Assembly: GCF_003326675.1 (NCBI RefSeq)
Contig: NZ_JPWF01000012.1
Span: 1-64,000, forward strand
DNA length: 64,000 nt
From: Thalassospira profundimaris
GTDB lineage: Bacteria > Pseudomonadota > Alphaproteobacteria > Rhodospirillales > Thalassospiraceae
Reading direction: 5' to 3'
Every line of letters starts with the position of its first letter. Position 1 is the first letter of the stretch. Of the stretch, positions 45,042 to 54,500 are shown in pieces. A model generated the notes under the pieces. It was given only the letters and a program-made list of their open reading frames with translations. It was not told the origin of the DNA and did not search any database. The position numbers and the translations under genes were made by a program.

Positions 45042-46178
45042 ATGACCGCAGATATCCAAACCATCGTCATCGGCGCCGGCGTCGTCGGACTGGCCTGTGC
45101 ACGTTCTCTTGCCCGCACCGGCCGCGAAGTCCTGATCATTGAACAGCATGATTCCATTGGTACCGAAACAAGCGCACGTAACAGCGAAGTCATTCATGCT
45201 GGCATCTATTATCCGAAGGGCAGCCTGAAGGCCAAACTGTGTGTATCGGGCCGCGAGATGCTGTATCGCTATTGCGCAGAAAACGGCATTAGCCACAAAC
45301 GGACCGGCAAACTGATTGTTGCGACTGCCGAAGATCAGTTGGAAGCCCTGCGCGGCATTGAACACAAGGCCCGCGAAAATGGCGTAGAAGACCTTGTCTG
45401 GCTTTCCCAGACCGAGGCACTCGAACGTGAACCGGCCCTGAACTGTGTTGGTGCCCTTAACAGCCCGTCAACAGGGATCGTTGACTCACATCAGCTGATG
45501 GTCACCTTGCTGGGCGAAGCGGAAAATCATGGCGCAACGCTTGCCCTGAATTCAAAAGTCACATCAGTGGATTACGCGAATGGTCTTTATAGCGTGACCA
45601 CATGTGATGCCGATGGCGAGGAAATGAGCCTGACCTGCGCGGAACTGATTGTCGCAGGCGGCTTGCACACTCAAACCATCGGCCGAAACTTTACCGGCCT
45701 TGGTCAGGATACTGTTCCCCCGCAGCATTATGCGCGGGGCTGTTACTTTACCCTGTCGGGCAAGGCACCATTTTCGACCCTGATCTATCCGGCACCGGAA
45801 CAGGCCGGGCTTGGTATTCATCTGACGCTCGATCTGGGCGGTCAGGCGCGGTTTGGCCCGGATGTAACCTGGGTCGACCAACCCAACTATGACGTTCCCG
45901 AGGAACGCCGAGCTGCATTTGCCGAAGCGATCCGGAAATACTATCCGGACCTGAACGAAGATGCGCTTCAAACCGGCTATGCCGGCGTTCGCCCAAAAAT
46001 CCAGGCCCCCGGCGAAGCTGCCCGCGACTTCATGATCGCCGGCGAAAAGTCGCACGGTCTTAATGGACTTGTAATGCTCTATGGTATTGAATCACCTGGC
46101 CTGACAGCATCCCTTGCAATCGGGGAACAGGTCGCAAACCTGATCACGCAACAAGGCGAAGTTTTGGCGGCATCCTGA
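45042..46178 (+). CDS. FAD-dependent oxidoreductase, L-2-hydroxyglutarate dehydrogenase family
   Basis: 378 residues. FAD-binding GxGxxG (VIGAGVVGLACARSL) with acidic end, then the family motif NSEVIHAGIYYPKGSLKAKLCV typical of the LhgO/D-amino-acid-oxidase-like group, and a C-terminal YGIESPGLTASLAIGE. LhgO oxidises L-2-hydroxyglutarate to 2-oxoglutarate with electrons to the membrane quinone pool. Substrate not proven from sequence. Follows the exported gene with 51 bp. Confidence 0.9.
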   Translation: MTADIQTIVIGAGVVGLACARSLARTGREVLIIEQHDSIGTETSARNSEVIHAGIYYPKGSLKAKLCVSGREMLYRYCAENGISHKRTGKLIVATAEDQLEALRGIEHKARENGVEDLVWLSQTEALEREPALNCVGALNSPSTGIVDSHQLMVTLLGEAENHGATLALNSKVTSVDYANGLYSVTTCDADGEEMSLTCAELIVAGGLHTQTIGRNFTGLGQDTVPPQHYARGCYFTLSGKAPFSTLIYPAPEQAGLGIHLTLDLGGQARFGPDVTWVDQPNYDVPEERRAAFAEAIRKYYPDLNEDALQTGYAGVRPKIQAPGEAARDFMIAGEKSHGLNGLVMLYGIESPGLTASLAIGEQVANLITQQGEVLAAS

Positions 46179-46210
46179 TGCCGTCTGAGATAAACAGCGG
46201 CGGGTAAATT

Positions 46211-47386
46211 ATGGTCAAACGGCGCCAGGACATGACATCGCAAAACAGGGGTACAATCGCAGAACAAGAAACGCTGCGATCCGGCCCGGACTTGTCCCGT
46301 CGTCGTTTTCTGGCTGGCAGCGCGCTGGGACTTGGCAGTGCGATATTGGCATCCCGTCCGTTTTCCCTGCACGCCCAGCAACTTGAACCGTTTATTCCAG
46401 CCCCAAATAGCCTGAGCAACGGCAGAAACCTTGACTCAGATAACGGCAAACCCCGTGTTCAGTTCACCGAGGAAATGCGTTCCTACGTCATTGCGATCAG
46501 TCGCTGGGCAAAAAGCTATCGCAATGACTTTTCAGTCATCGCAATGAACGGGCTGGAACTGACCGAGTTTCTTGAAACCACATTGTTTGCAACCCGTGGC
46601 ACAGCCGAGCCCGCACGTGATTATTTGCGTGCCCTTGATGGCATTCTGAGCGAGGCGCCGTTTTACGGATATGAGCATTACGGCGAAAAGACCAAGGAAG
46701 CAGAAACCAAGTATATCCTTGGCTATCTGGAACGGCTTAAATATGAAGGCCTGCAATATCTGGTCGTTGATTACACGAACAATTCCGATGAAATGCAGGC
46801 CGCACGCGAACAATTGTCTGGTCTGGACGCGCTTTATTACGCAGCCCCCCCGCCCGGAAAGCAGCTTTCGAGCCTGGCCAAAGTTCCCAGAACACCGATC
46901 GGATCGAACCCGCATGTCATCGATAATCTAAGGCAGGCCAAGAACTTTGCATTGGTCTTGGACAGCTCGCCCTATGGTACCAAAGAAGCCTATCTGGATG
47001 CGCTTGTTGAAACCAACTATGACACGCTGATCATTGATCCGTTCCACCGCGGTACCATCCCGCTGACCTATGATGACATGAAGCGGCTGCGCTATAAAAG
47101 GACCGGCACACCGCGCACGATTATGGCCTATCTCAATATCGGGACAGCCGAAACATTCCGGTATTACTGGAAAAGCAACTGGCGCACCGGATCACCCGAC
47201 TTTATCGGCGAAGGCAATCTTCTGTCGCGTTGGGGGCAGGAACATCACGTTTATTTCTGGAAGCGTGAATGGCAAAACCTGATTTATGGCAGCGAAGGAA
47301 GCTACCTTGGCGGCATCATGAAACTGGGCTTTGACGGCGTGCTTTTGGGTGGGCTTGATGAATATGCCTGGTGGCAGGATTACTGA
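46211..47386 (+). CDS. Tat-exported GH114-like (TM1410 family) putative glycosidase
   Basis: 391 residues (ATG 46232 is an alternative start). A Tat signal with SRRRFLAGSALGLG precedes the mature domain. The C-terminal half has the TIM-barrel-like GH114 pattern: MAYLNIGTAETFRYYWKSNW, VYFWKREWQNLIYG, and GFDGVLLGGLDEY. Families of this type contain endo alpha-1,4-polygalactosaminidases acting on exopolysaccharide, but many members are uncharacterised. The Tat signal implies export in folded form. Confidence 0.8.
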   Translation: MVKRRQDMTSQNRGTIAEQETLRSGPDLSRRRFLAGSALGLGSAILASRPFSLHAQQLEPFIPAPNSLSNGRNLDSDNGKPRVQFTEEMRSYVIAISRWAKSYRNDFSVIAMNGLELTEFLETTLFATRGTAEPARDYLRALDGILSEAPFYGYEHYGEKTKEAETKYILGYLERLKYEGLQYLVVDYTNNSDEMQAAREQLSGLDALYYAAPPPGKQLSSLAKVPRTPIGSNPHVIDNLRQAKNFALVLDSSPYGTKEAYLDALVETNYDTLIIDPFHRGTIPLTYDDMKRLRYKRTGTPRTIMAYLNIGTAETFRYYWKSNWRTGSPDFIGEGNLLSRWGQEHHVYFWKREWQNLIYGSEGSYLGGIMKLGFDGVLLGGLDEYAWWQDY

Positions 47387-47528
47387 ACCGCACCGCCCCT
47401 ACTTCATCACGAATTTATGATGGTTCTCTTGTCAAAAATCACCGCCTGATATTTGACGACTTGGTCATGCTTGGGCACTGTAGCGCATCGATAAAACATG
47501 ATCTGCGCTGTAGACACAGGAGGCAAGT

Positions 47529-48119
47529 TTGTCCGAGCCCATCATTCATTATTTCTTTGTTCAATCACCCTGGTCATTTTTCGGATTTCGCCGTGCGGTC
47601 GACATCACAAAGAAGCACAACACAACAATCATCCATAAGCCGTGTCGTGCCGCCGATGTCTGGGAGCATGGTGGTGGCGTGCCGCTGGCAAAACGCCCCA
47701 AACCCCGTCAGGATTACCGGCTGGTTGAACTAAAACGCTGGTCCGAGTTCCTTGGCATTCCGATCAACCTGCATCCCAAATTCTTTCCGGTCGATGAGGC
47801 CCTTGCAGCACGAACAATCATTGCGGCTCAGGAAGATGGCAAGGACGTCTCCCAACTGACGGAGACCCTGATGGGCGATATCTGGTTGCGTGAACGCGAT
47901 ATTGCCGATCCGGCAATTGTCCGCGAAGCCCTGATCTCGTGCGGATTATCGCCGGAGTATCTTGAAAACGCGGACCTTCCCGAAACCACCGCAACCTATG
48001 ACAGCAACAGCCAGTCTGCACGCGACCACAATATCTTTGGCGTCCCGACCTATTTTATTGGCAATGAAATGTTCTGGGGACAGGATCGTCTTGATTTTGT
48101 TGATCGCGCGCTCGGCTGA
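47529..48119 (+). CDS. 2-hydroxychromene-2-carboxylate isomerase-like (DsbA/kappa-GST fold)
   Basis: 196 residues from a TTG start with AGGAGG 5 bp upstream. Kappa-class GST/NahD fold: N-terminal YFFVQSPWSFFG glutathione-binding pattern, the internal helical domain, and the cis-Pro motif FGVPTYFIG. Enzymes of the family isomerise 2-hydroxychromene-2-carboxylate in naphthalene degradation, but many are generic glutathione-dependent proteins. No other aromatic-degradation gene is near. A paralogue lies at 56144-56764. Confidence 0.82.
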   Translation: MSEPIIHYFFVQSPWSFFGFRRAVDITKKHNTTIIHKPCRAADVWEHGGGVPLAKRPKPRQDYRLVELKRWSEFLGIPINLHPKFFPVDEALAARTIIAAQEDGKDVSQLTETLMGDIWLRERDIADPAIVREALISCGLSPEYLENADLPETTATYDSNSQSARDHNIFGVPTYFIGNEMFWGQDRLDFVDRALG

Positions 48120-48150
48120 CCGGATTGGTTAAAATTGATCTTCAGGCCTG

Positions 48151-48199
48151 AAAACGAACGGGGCGGGAAATTTTCCAATTTTCCCGCCCCGTTCGTTTT
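48151..48199. terminator. Bidirectional terminator
   Basis: AAAACGAACGGGGCGGGAAA / TTTCCCGCCCCGTTCGTTTT: one of the longest perfect stems in the window, between convergent genes. Confidence 0.93.
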
Positions 48200-48237
48200 G
48201 GTTTTTGATCAGATCAGTAACCAGATTTCTTGTCCGT

Positions 48238-48471
48238 TTAGCCAAGGCGTTTGACGTGATCGACAACAAACCCGTCACAAGACGGATAAGTGTTTTCGAT
48301 CATGGCAAGGGCCTTGATCTCGTCGCATGCTGCGATCTCACGGGTCTGCACATCCGCCCAGCGGTCGTCAAAGATATCGTGGGAACGGTTTTCTTTGACG
48401 CATTCGCGAACGGCTTGGTTGTGCAGCTCAACTTCGAAAACGGTCTGGCGATGGTCTGTAAATGCAGACAT
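48238..48471 (-). CDS. Small uncharacterised protein
   Basis: 77 residues starting MSAFTDHRQTVFEVELHNQ, with AAGGAG about 10 bp upstream. Soluble, acidic/His-containing, one helix-rich segment. A conserved small protein of this type is plausible in Rhodospirillales, but I do not recognise a family. The overlapping opposite-strand frame was rejected because its composition is antisense-like and it lacks a ribosome site. Confidence 0.6.
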   Translation of the reverse strand: MSAFTDHRQTVFEVELHNQAVRECVKENRSHDIFDDRWADVQTREIAACDEIKALAMIENTYPSCDGFVVDHVKRLG

Positions 48472-49056
48472 TTCCGCCGATCTCCTTACTTTTGTCCGTC
48501 GGCGCCGCCCAGACGCCGTCGTGTCCTGAACAGGGAATCTCAACCACAAGATACCCAACCATCAGTTTACGTTTCGTGCCTTAACGAGCCGTAAATCGTC
48601 CGGTTGATTTGTATTTCTAGGTTAATTGCTCCTGTTTCAAGTGCGAAAATGTCATGGCTGCATCACCCTGCAACGCCCGCCCTACACCAATCAGCAGAAA
48701 TCACGCCCGAATTGCTGTTCTGGAAAATAAATGGTCTGTCCCGATCCCCCAATTAATCGCCAAAGACGATTTTGAAAGCCAAATATCAGAAGAAAAAAGA
48801 ATCACCCGGATGACCGATTTGAGTAATTTTCCCTCCAGAATTTTTGCTGCACCGCACAGGTCGCGAAATAATATTTCAAACCGCATCCGCAATGATCATA
48901 AAATTCCACCCCGGCCTTCCTGCCCCAACCGAAACGTTCTTTTTTCAGGTTGCGATGAATTTGAAATTGATCCGGCGGCCAATGCATCAAACATAAAAGA
49001 ATAAGCAGGCAAAAGCCTGCACCAGAACAATGATGCTGCCAGGAGGCTGCAATAGG
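48472..49056. other. Intergenic region upstream of the leucine dehydrogenase gene
   Basis: 585 bp with no convincing gene. A hairpin GCAGGC-AAAA-GCCTGC at 49005-49020 sits about 36 bp before the leucine dehydrogenase start, with the AGGAGG ribosome site at 49041-49046 behind it. It might affect mRNA stability or translation. The open frame at 48654-49004 has unlikely composition and is not called. Confidence 0.5.
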
Positions 49057-50115
49057 ATGAACGTCTTTTCCGATACCGCATTTGATGGCCATGAACAGGT
49101 CGTGTTTGCCAATGACAAAGCCACTGGCCTGAAAACCATCATCGCCGTCCACAACACCAATCTTGGTCCGTCGCTTGGTGGTTGTCGCATGTGGCCCTAT
49201 GCCAGCGAACAGGAAGCCATTCATGATGTGCTTCGCCTGTCACGCGGCATGACTTACAAGTCTGCCCTTGCCAACCTTCCACTTGGCGGCGGCAAATCCG
49301 TGATTATTGGCGACCCCAGAAGCCAGAAAACACCGGAACTGTTCCGCGCCATGGGTCGCGCCGTTGAACAGGTTGGCGGACGCTACATCGTTGCCGAAGA
49401 TGTTGGCACCAGCCCCGAAGACATGGAACAAATCGCAAGCCAGACCAAACATGTTGGCGGCATCAATGATGGCTCTGACCCGGCCCGAACCGGCGACCCG
49501 TCACCCTTCACGGCCTATGGCGTTTTCATCGGCCTGAAGGAAGCAGTACGCTTTAAACTAGGCACCGATAACCTGACAGGTATGCGCGTTGCTGTTCAGG
49601 GCCTTGGTCATGTCGGATATCACCTGTGCCGCATGCTTCATGAAGCCGGTGCGAAACTGATTGTTGCGGACCTTAACAACAACAGTGTGGCCGCTGCGGT
49701 GAACGAGTTTGGCGCCAAGGCCGTTTCCGTCGAGGATATCCTTGCCGCAGATGCGGATATTCTTGCCCCTTGCGCGCTGGGTGGCATCATTAATGATCGC
49801 AGCATTGATACCCTCAAGGCCGGGATCATCGCCGGGGCGTCGAACAATCAGCTCCAACATGATCGCCATGGCGAAATGCTGCGTGAAAAGGGCGTTCTTT
49901 ATGCACCTGATTATGTGATCAATGCCGGCGGTGTGGTTGAAGTCCATTATTGCCGCGAAGGCAAATCGGTTGCCGAAACCAACAAGCATATCGAAGGCAT
50001 CGCCAGCACCGTGCGCGAAATATTTGAACGCGCCAAACAGCAAAACCTGTCGACCGGCTTTGTCGCTGATCGTTTGGCAGAAGAACGCTTTGGCCTGATC
50101 CGCAAAGCAGCCTGA
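49057..50115 (+). CDS. ldh: Leucine/branched-chain amino acid dehydrogenase
   Basis: 352 residues from ATG 49057 (AGGAGG 10 bp upstream). Glu/Leu/Phe/Val dehydrogenase family: MTYKSALANLPLGGGKSVI holds the two active-site lysines, the catalytic Asp is in VAEDVGTS, and the Rossmann motif is VAVQGLGHVGYHL. It deaminates leucine and other branched-chain amino acids with NAD+. This connects with the Liu pathway at 57-62 kb, which consumes the resulting isovaleryl-CoA. Substrate assignment (Leu versus Phe) is by similarity. Confidence 0.9.
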   Translation: MNVFSDTAFDGHEQVVFANDKATGLKTIIAVHNTNLGPSLGGCRMWPYASEQEAIHDVLRLSRGMTYKSALANLPLGGGKSVIIGDPRSQKTPELFRAMGRAVEQVGGRYIVAEDVGTSPEDMEQIASQTKHVGGINDGSDPARTGDPSPFTAYGVFIGLKEAVRFKLGTDNLTGMRVAVQGLGHVGYHLCRMLHEAGAKLIVADLNNNSVAAAVNEFGAKAVSVEDILAADADILAPCALGGIINDRSIDTLKAGIIAGASNNQLQHDRHGEMLREKGVLYAPDYVINAGGVVEVHYCREGKSVAETNKHIEGIASTVREIFERAKQQNLSTGFVADRLAEERFGLIRKAA

Positions 50116-50150
50116 TCTTCCGCATCGTTTCGGGATTAAAACCGGCAAAC

Positions 50151-50183
50151 AAAAAGGCGAGGCCCAAACGGCTTCGCCTTTTT
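50151..50183. terminator. Bidirectional terminator
   Basis: AAAAAGGCGA ... TCGCCTTTTT hairpin between leucine dehydrogenase and the ferredoxin gene. Confidence 0.88.
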
Positions 50184-50208
50184 CATATCCTGATCGGATC
50201 GGGTGATT

Positions 50209-50442
50209 TTATTCTGCTGCAATCGGCGCGATATTCGCGGTCACCGCTGCTGCATCCTCGCAATCGCAATTGCCACAGGTTTTCGCCTGAAGCAGTTCAG
50301 CGCGCATGTGACAGGCACATTTACCACATTGTGGTGCGCAGCCGTGGAAGCGGAATACTTCTGCCGGACGTGTTGCACCACCTTCTTCGGCGGCACGACG
50401 GACGTCTTTTTCCCTTAGCGCGTTGCAGATGCAGACATACAT
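50209..50442 (-). CDS. bfd: Bacterioferritin-associated ferredoxin (Bfd-like [2Fe-2S])
   Basis: 77 residues. Cys pair at CIC (residues 4, 6) and the second pair in CAPQCGKC, the Bfd [2Fe-2S] arrangement. Bfd supplies electrons to release iron from bacterioferritin. Here no bfr is adjacent, and the C-terminus has additional Cys (TCGNCDCED), which is unusual. Probably responds to iron limitation; no Fur or RirA box was assigned. Confidence 0.88.
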   Translation of the reverse strand: MYVCICNALREKDVRRAAEEGGATRPAEVFRFHGCAPQCGKCACHMRAELLQAKTCGNCDCEDAAAVTANIAPIAAE

Positions 50443-50532
50443 AGGTGCGATTGCAATCAGTTATTAATTACGTGCACTCACATCTAAGGTAACTGCGAAT
50501 AGTTTTCAAACACTTTCGCAAACTTTGCAGAT

Positions 50533-50572
50533 AAAAAATTCCCCGCAGAGTTTAATCTCTGCGGGGAATTTT
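50533..50572. terminator. Bidirectional terminator
   Basis: AAAAAATTCCCCGCAGAG / CTCTGCGGGGAATTTT stem; lies past the end of the BON lipoprotein gene and upstream of the ferredoxin gene. Confidence 0.9.
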
Positions 50573-50598
50573 CGAAAAACTGTTTACTTACAGTAAGA

Positions 50599-51228
50599 TC
50601 AGGCAACGCTGATGTGGCTTACCACTTTGGTCACACCTTTGATCCGGCGCACGATGGAAAGCACCTTATTGAGCTCTTCCTCGGTCTGCGCTTCACCCAT
50701 CATGTAGACGATATTCTGTACCGACTGCCAACGATAGTTGACCGAGCTCACACCTTTTTCGGCCAATAACAATGCCTTGATCTGGCTTTCGATCCAGACG
50801 TCAGACACCGACTGGGTGGCCGAATCCGTTGGTACGGCGTTCTTGCCATATTCATCTTCTGCCTTGTGATAGGAATCGATGGTTTCCTGATCGGCGATCA
50901 CAAGATGATCATAAACATTCTTGATGCGGGTATCCTGTTTGACCAGCGAGGTCACATCATAATATTTGCCTTTGGAATCGACCATGCCGGTTACCATGAC
51001 ATTCTGTTTCCAGATGTCGACATTCACATCCATCAGATAGGTATGATCGACCTTGGAGAACTCGCCAAGGATGCCTGACTTGATCTGGGTATCAAGCCAC
51101 TGATCATTGCCGGTACGGTCTTCAAGCGGCATTTGAAGCGGCCCGCAAGCGGCAAGAGGCGCTGCCAAAACTGCACAGACAGATATGGTCTTCAACACAC
51201 TGCGCAAGCCTCGGTTAACCTTGATCAT
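50599..51228 (-). CDS. BON-domain lipoprotein (OsmY/DolP-like)
   Basis: 209 residues from ATG 51228. Lipoprotein signal (LKTISVCAVLAAPLAACGP, lipobox LAAC). Two BON domains (about 45-115 and 125-205), as in E. coli DolP/YraP, which supports outer-membrane integrity. Second domain ends RRIKGVTKVVSHISVA. Gene ends before a strong terminator. Confidence 0.85.
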   Translation of the reverse strand: MIKVNRGLRSVLKTISVCAVLAAPLAACGPLQMPLEDRTGNDQWLDTQIKSGILGEFSKVDHTYLMDVNVDIWKQNVMVTGMVDSKGKYYDVTSLVKQDTRIKNVYDHLVIADQETIDSYHKAEDEYGKNAVPTDSATQSVSDVWIESQIKALLLAEKGVSSVNYRWQSVQNIVYMMGEAQTEEELNKVLSIVRRIKGVTKVVSHISVA

Positions 51229-51537
51229 CAATGTTCTCCTTTTCATGCCGTTGGCATGGTTCAAAATGATGGCGGTCTGTATCTGCCCTGATCATGTGAT
51301 CTAAAAAGACCAACGCGGCAAACCCCGATCTGTTCCTGTTTTATCTATCGCAATGAAATTTGACAAAAAAAAGCCCGCCATAAAAAACTGCGGCACCGCA
51401 CCTTACATAACCGAACATGAATAAAAGAAAAATGGACCGGAAATTTCTTTCCGGTCCAAAGTCTAGATATTGCTATCTTGCAGGCTCATCATCCGGTTTC
51501 CCGGACCTTTTCTGATCCAGCTTTCGTTACAGCCAGA
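51229..51537. other. Intergenic region with putA terminator
   Basis: About 309 bp. At 51433-51458 TGGACCGGAAA and its complement form a hairpin followed on the minus strand by TTTTTC; it is the putA terminator. The remainder holds the promoter of the BON lipoprotein gene; nothing else clear. Confidence 0.8.
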
Positions 51538-54500
51538 TCAATTCTCGTCCATCGACATCAGGGATGCGTTGCCCCCTGCGGCCGTGGTGTTAATCGTGAT
51601 GGTTTTTTCCGTGGCAAAGCGATGCAGGAAAGCTTCATCAGGAAGTGCACCGTCATCCTCGGTACCACTGTCAGAAATCAGCGACAGGATTGCGCCATCG
51701 CGTTTGGCCAGAAGCTGCTTGAATGATGTGACGCGATCAAGCGATGCTACACAGGACACACCGGCAATATCGCCATCATACATGGCACCCAGACCGGTAT
51801 TGGTGCCAACCGCCTTGACCAGCTTGGCCGGAAGGCCTGCCTCGATCACCAGTGCCGGAATGTCGCCCAGCCATTTCTGATCACCTGCCAGAATAACCGC
51901 GTTACCAGCAGCAAGTGCGGCACCAAGATGGCGGATCACACGGGTTGGTTCGGCCTCCTTGTCGACCTGCACCAGATAGACACCACGACCAAGGCAATAA
52001 AGGTCATTGGTTTCACCGGTCGGCCCAGGCATCCGTTTGGGGGCAACGAAACCGTTTTCCGAAAGGGCGGCAAAGTTGGCAACGTGGTTTGCCCCACCGG
52101 CCAGCTCTTCCTTGCCCGATGCGTTCAGTTTCGCCGCAAGCTTTTCCAGAATACGGACACGTTCATTACCATCCACAGCCTGCCATTCTTCCTGTGCTGC
52201 CAACATTGCGGCATATTCACTGGACGGAATGACATCCTTGACGATGATCGGTGCGCGATCGTCAGAAACCGGATCGGAAGCCACACTATTGGCAACGGCA
52301 ATCGGTTTGGCGAAACGTTCGACATAGTGCGGACCACCGGCTTTTGGACCGGTTCCCGACTTGCCCTGCCCGCCAAATGGCTGCACACCAACCACGGCAC
52401 CGATCATGTTACGGTTCACATAGCAGTTGCCAACACGCAGCTTCTGCGAAATCTGGCGCACGGTGCCGTCAATACGGGAATGGATACCCATGGTCAGGCC
52501 ATAGCCGGACGCATTGATCTGATCAAGAACCTTGTCAAGATCACGCGCCTTGAACCGAACGACGTGCACAACCGGCCCGAAGACTTCGCGTTCAAGAACA
52601 TCAATCGACGGAATTTCAAAGCAATGCGGCGCAAAGAATGTACCGTCATTGCATTCCGGCAGAACGTCACAGGCATGAAGCAGCTTGGCTTCTTTTTTCA
52701 TTCGCTCGGCATGGGCTTCGAGGGTTTTGCGCGATTTCTCGTCAATCACCGGACCGACATCGATATCAAGGAACTTCGGATCACCGACCCGCAGCTCTTT
52801 CATCGCACCAACCAGCATGTGGCAAAGCTTGTCTGCGATATCTTCCTGAACGAACAGGACACGCAGGGCCGAGCAACGCTGACCAGCGGACTGGAAGCCG
52901 GAAATGATCGCGTCCTGCACCACCTGTTCCGGCAATGCGGTCGAGTCAACGATCATGGCGTTCTGGCCACCAGTTTCCGCAATCAGAGGCAACGGAACGC
53001 CCGGACGCTTTGCCAGCGCCTGGTTGATCACCTGTGCGGTTTCGGTCGAACCGGTAAAGGCCACACCTGCAATGCGCGGATCATTGATCAGTTGATTACC
53101 AATCACACGCCCCGGCCCGGGGACCAGATTGAATGCGGCACCGGGAACACCTGCTTCAAGGATCAGCTCTGCGGCACGGGCGGCAACCAGTGAAGTCTGC
53201 TCTGCCGGTTTGGCAATGACAGCATTACCTGCTGCCAGTGCAGCGGTCACCTGACCAAGGAAGATCGCAAGCGGGAAGTTCCACGGGCTGATACAAACGA
53301 TCACACCACGGCCTTCAAGTGCGGTTCCCTCGCGGAAGGTTTCCTCGGCGCGGTTAGCGTAGTAGCGGCAGAAATCAACCGCTTCGCGAACTTCGGCAAC
53401 ACCATCGGAATAAAGCTTGCCTGCTTCGCGCTGGCACAGGGCGATAAACTCGTCCATGTTTTCTTCAAGCAGATCACCCAAACGACGCAATGCGGCCGCA
53501 CGGTCAGAAGCCGGTGTTCTATTCCAGACTTCATACCCTTTGACAGCAGCAACCACTGCGGCTTCGACGTCGTCAGAAGTTGCCTGAACCAGATCACCGA
53601 CCTTTTCGCCAAGCTTCGCCGGATTGACGACATCAACCGGCGTACCTGAAACAAGCTTGCCGTCAATCAGCGGCGCGGCATTCCAGGTCTTGCCCTGAAT
53701 TTCGGCAAGCTTGGCATTCAGCGGAAGCAACTTGTTGGTATCAGTCAGATCGATACCGCACGAATTGACGCGGCCCGCACCATAAAGATCAACCGGTGCC
53801 GGGATCTTCGGATGACCTTTGCGCGGAAGTGCGGCCATCTTTTCGATCGGATCGGCGATCATTTCTTCGATCGGCAGCTGTTCATCCTGAATACGATTCA
53901 CAAAGCTGGTGTTTGCACCGTTTTCCAAAAGACGACGCACCAAATAGGCCAGAAGGTCTTCATGGGTGCCGACCGGGGCATAGACACGGCATGGAACATT
54001 TTCACCGGCCTTGTCGACGATCTGCTCATAAAGCGCTTCGCCCATGCCATGCAGGCGCTGGAATTCAAACGTGCGGTCATTGCCCGCCATTTCCAGAACC
54101 GATGCCACCGTGTGGGCATTGTGGCTTGCGAACTGGCAATAAAAAGCATCGCGGCGTGACAGCATCAGCTTGGCACAGGCCAGATAAGAAACGTCGGTCG
54201 AAGCTTTACGCGTAAAGCACGGATAGCCCTCAAAGCCGTTTTCCTGGCTGAATTTTACTTCGGTATCCCAATAGGCACCTTTCACAAGGCGCACCATCAT
54301 TTTGCGACCGACCTGAACCGACAAATCAGCCAGCCATTCCAGAACGTAATAAGCACGTTTCTGATAGGCCTGCACCGCCAGACCATAGCCTTCCCAGCCA
54401 TCCAGTTCCGGATCAGCAAACACAGCACCAATCACATCAAGCGACAGGTCAAGGCGGTTGGCTTCCTCGGCATCAACCGTGAAGCCGATATCGTACTTCT

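Noticed and set aside
47529..48119. Assignment to naphthalene degradation
   Set aside because: No other aromatic catabolic genes nearby; only the isomerase-like fold is supported.
48205..48594. 129-codon plus-strand frame
   Set aside because: Overlaps a better supported minus-strand gene with a ribosome site; composition is antisense-like.
48654..49004. 116-codon frame before leucine dehydrogenase
   Set aside because: Asn/Arg/Ile-rich random-looking sequence with no start context; treated as intergenic.
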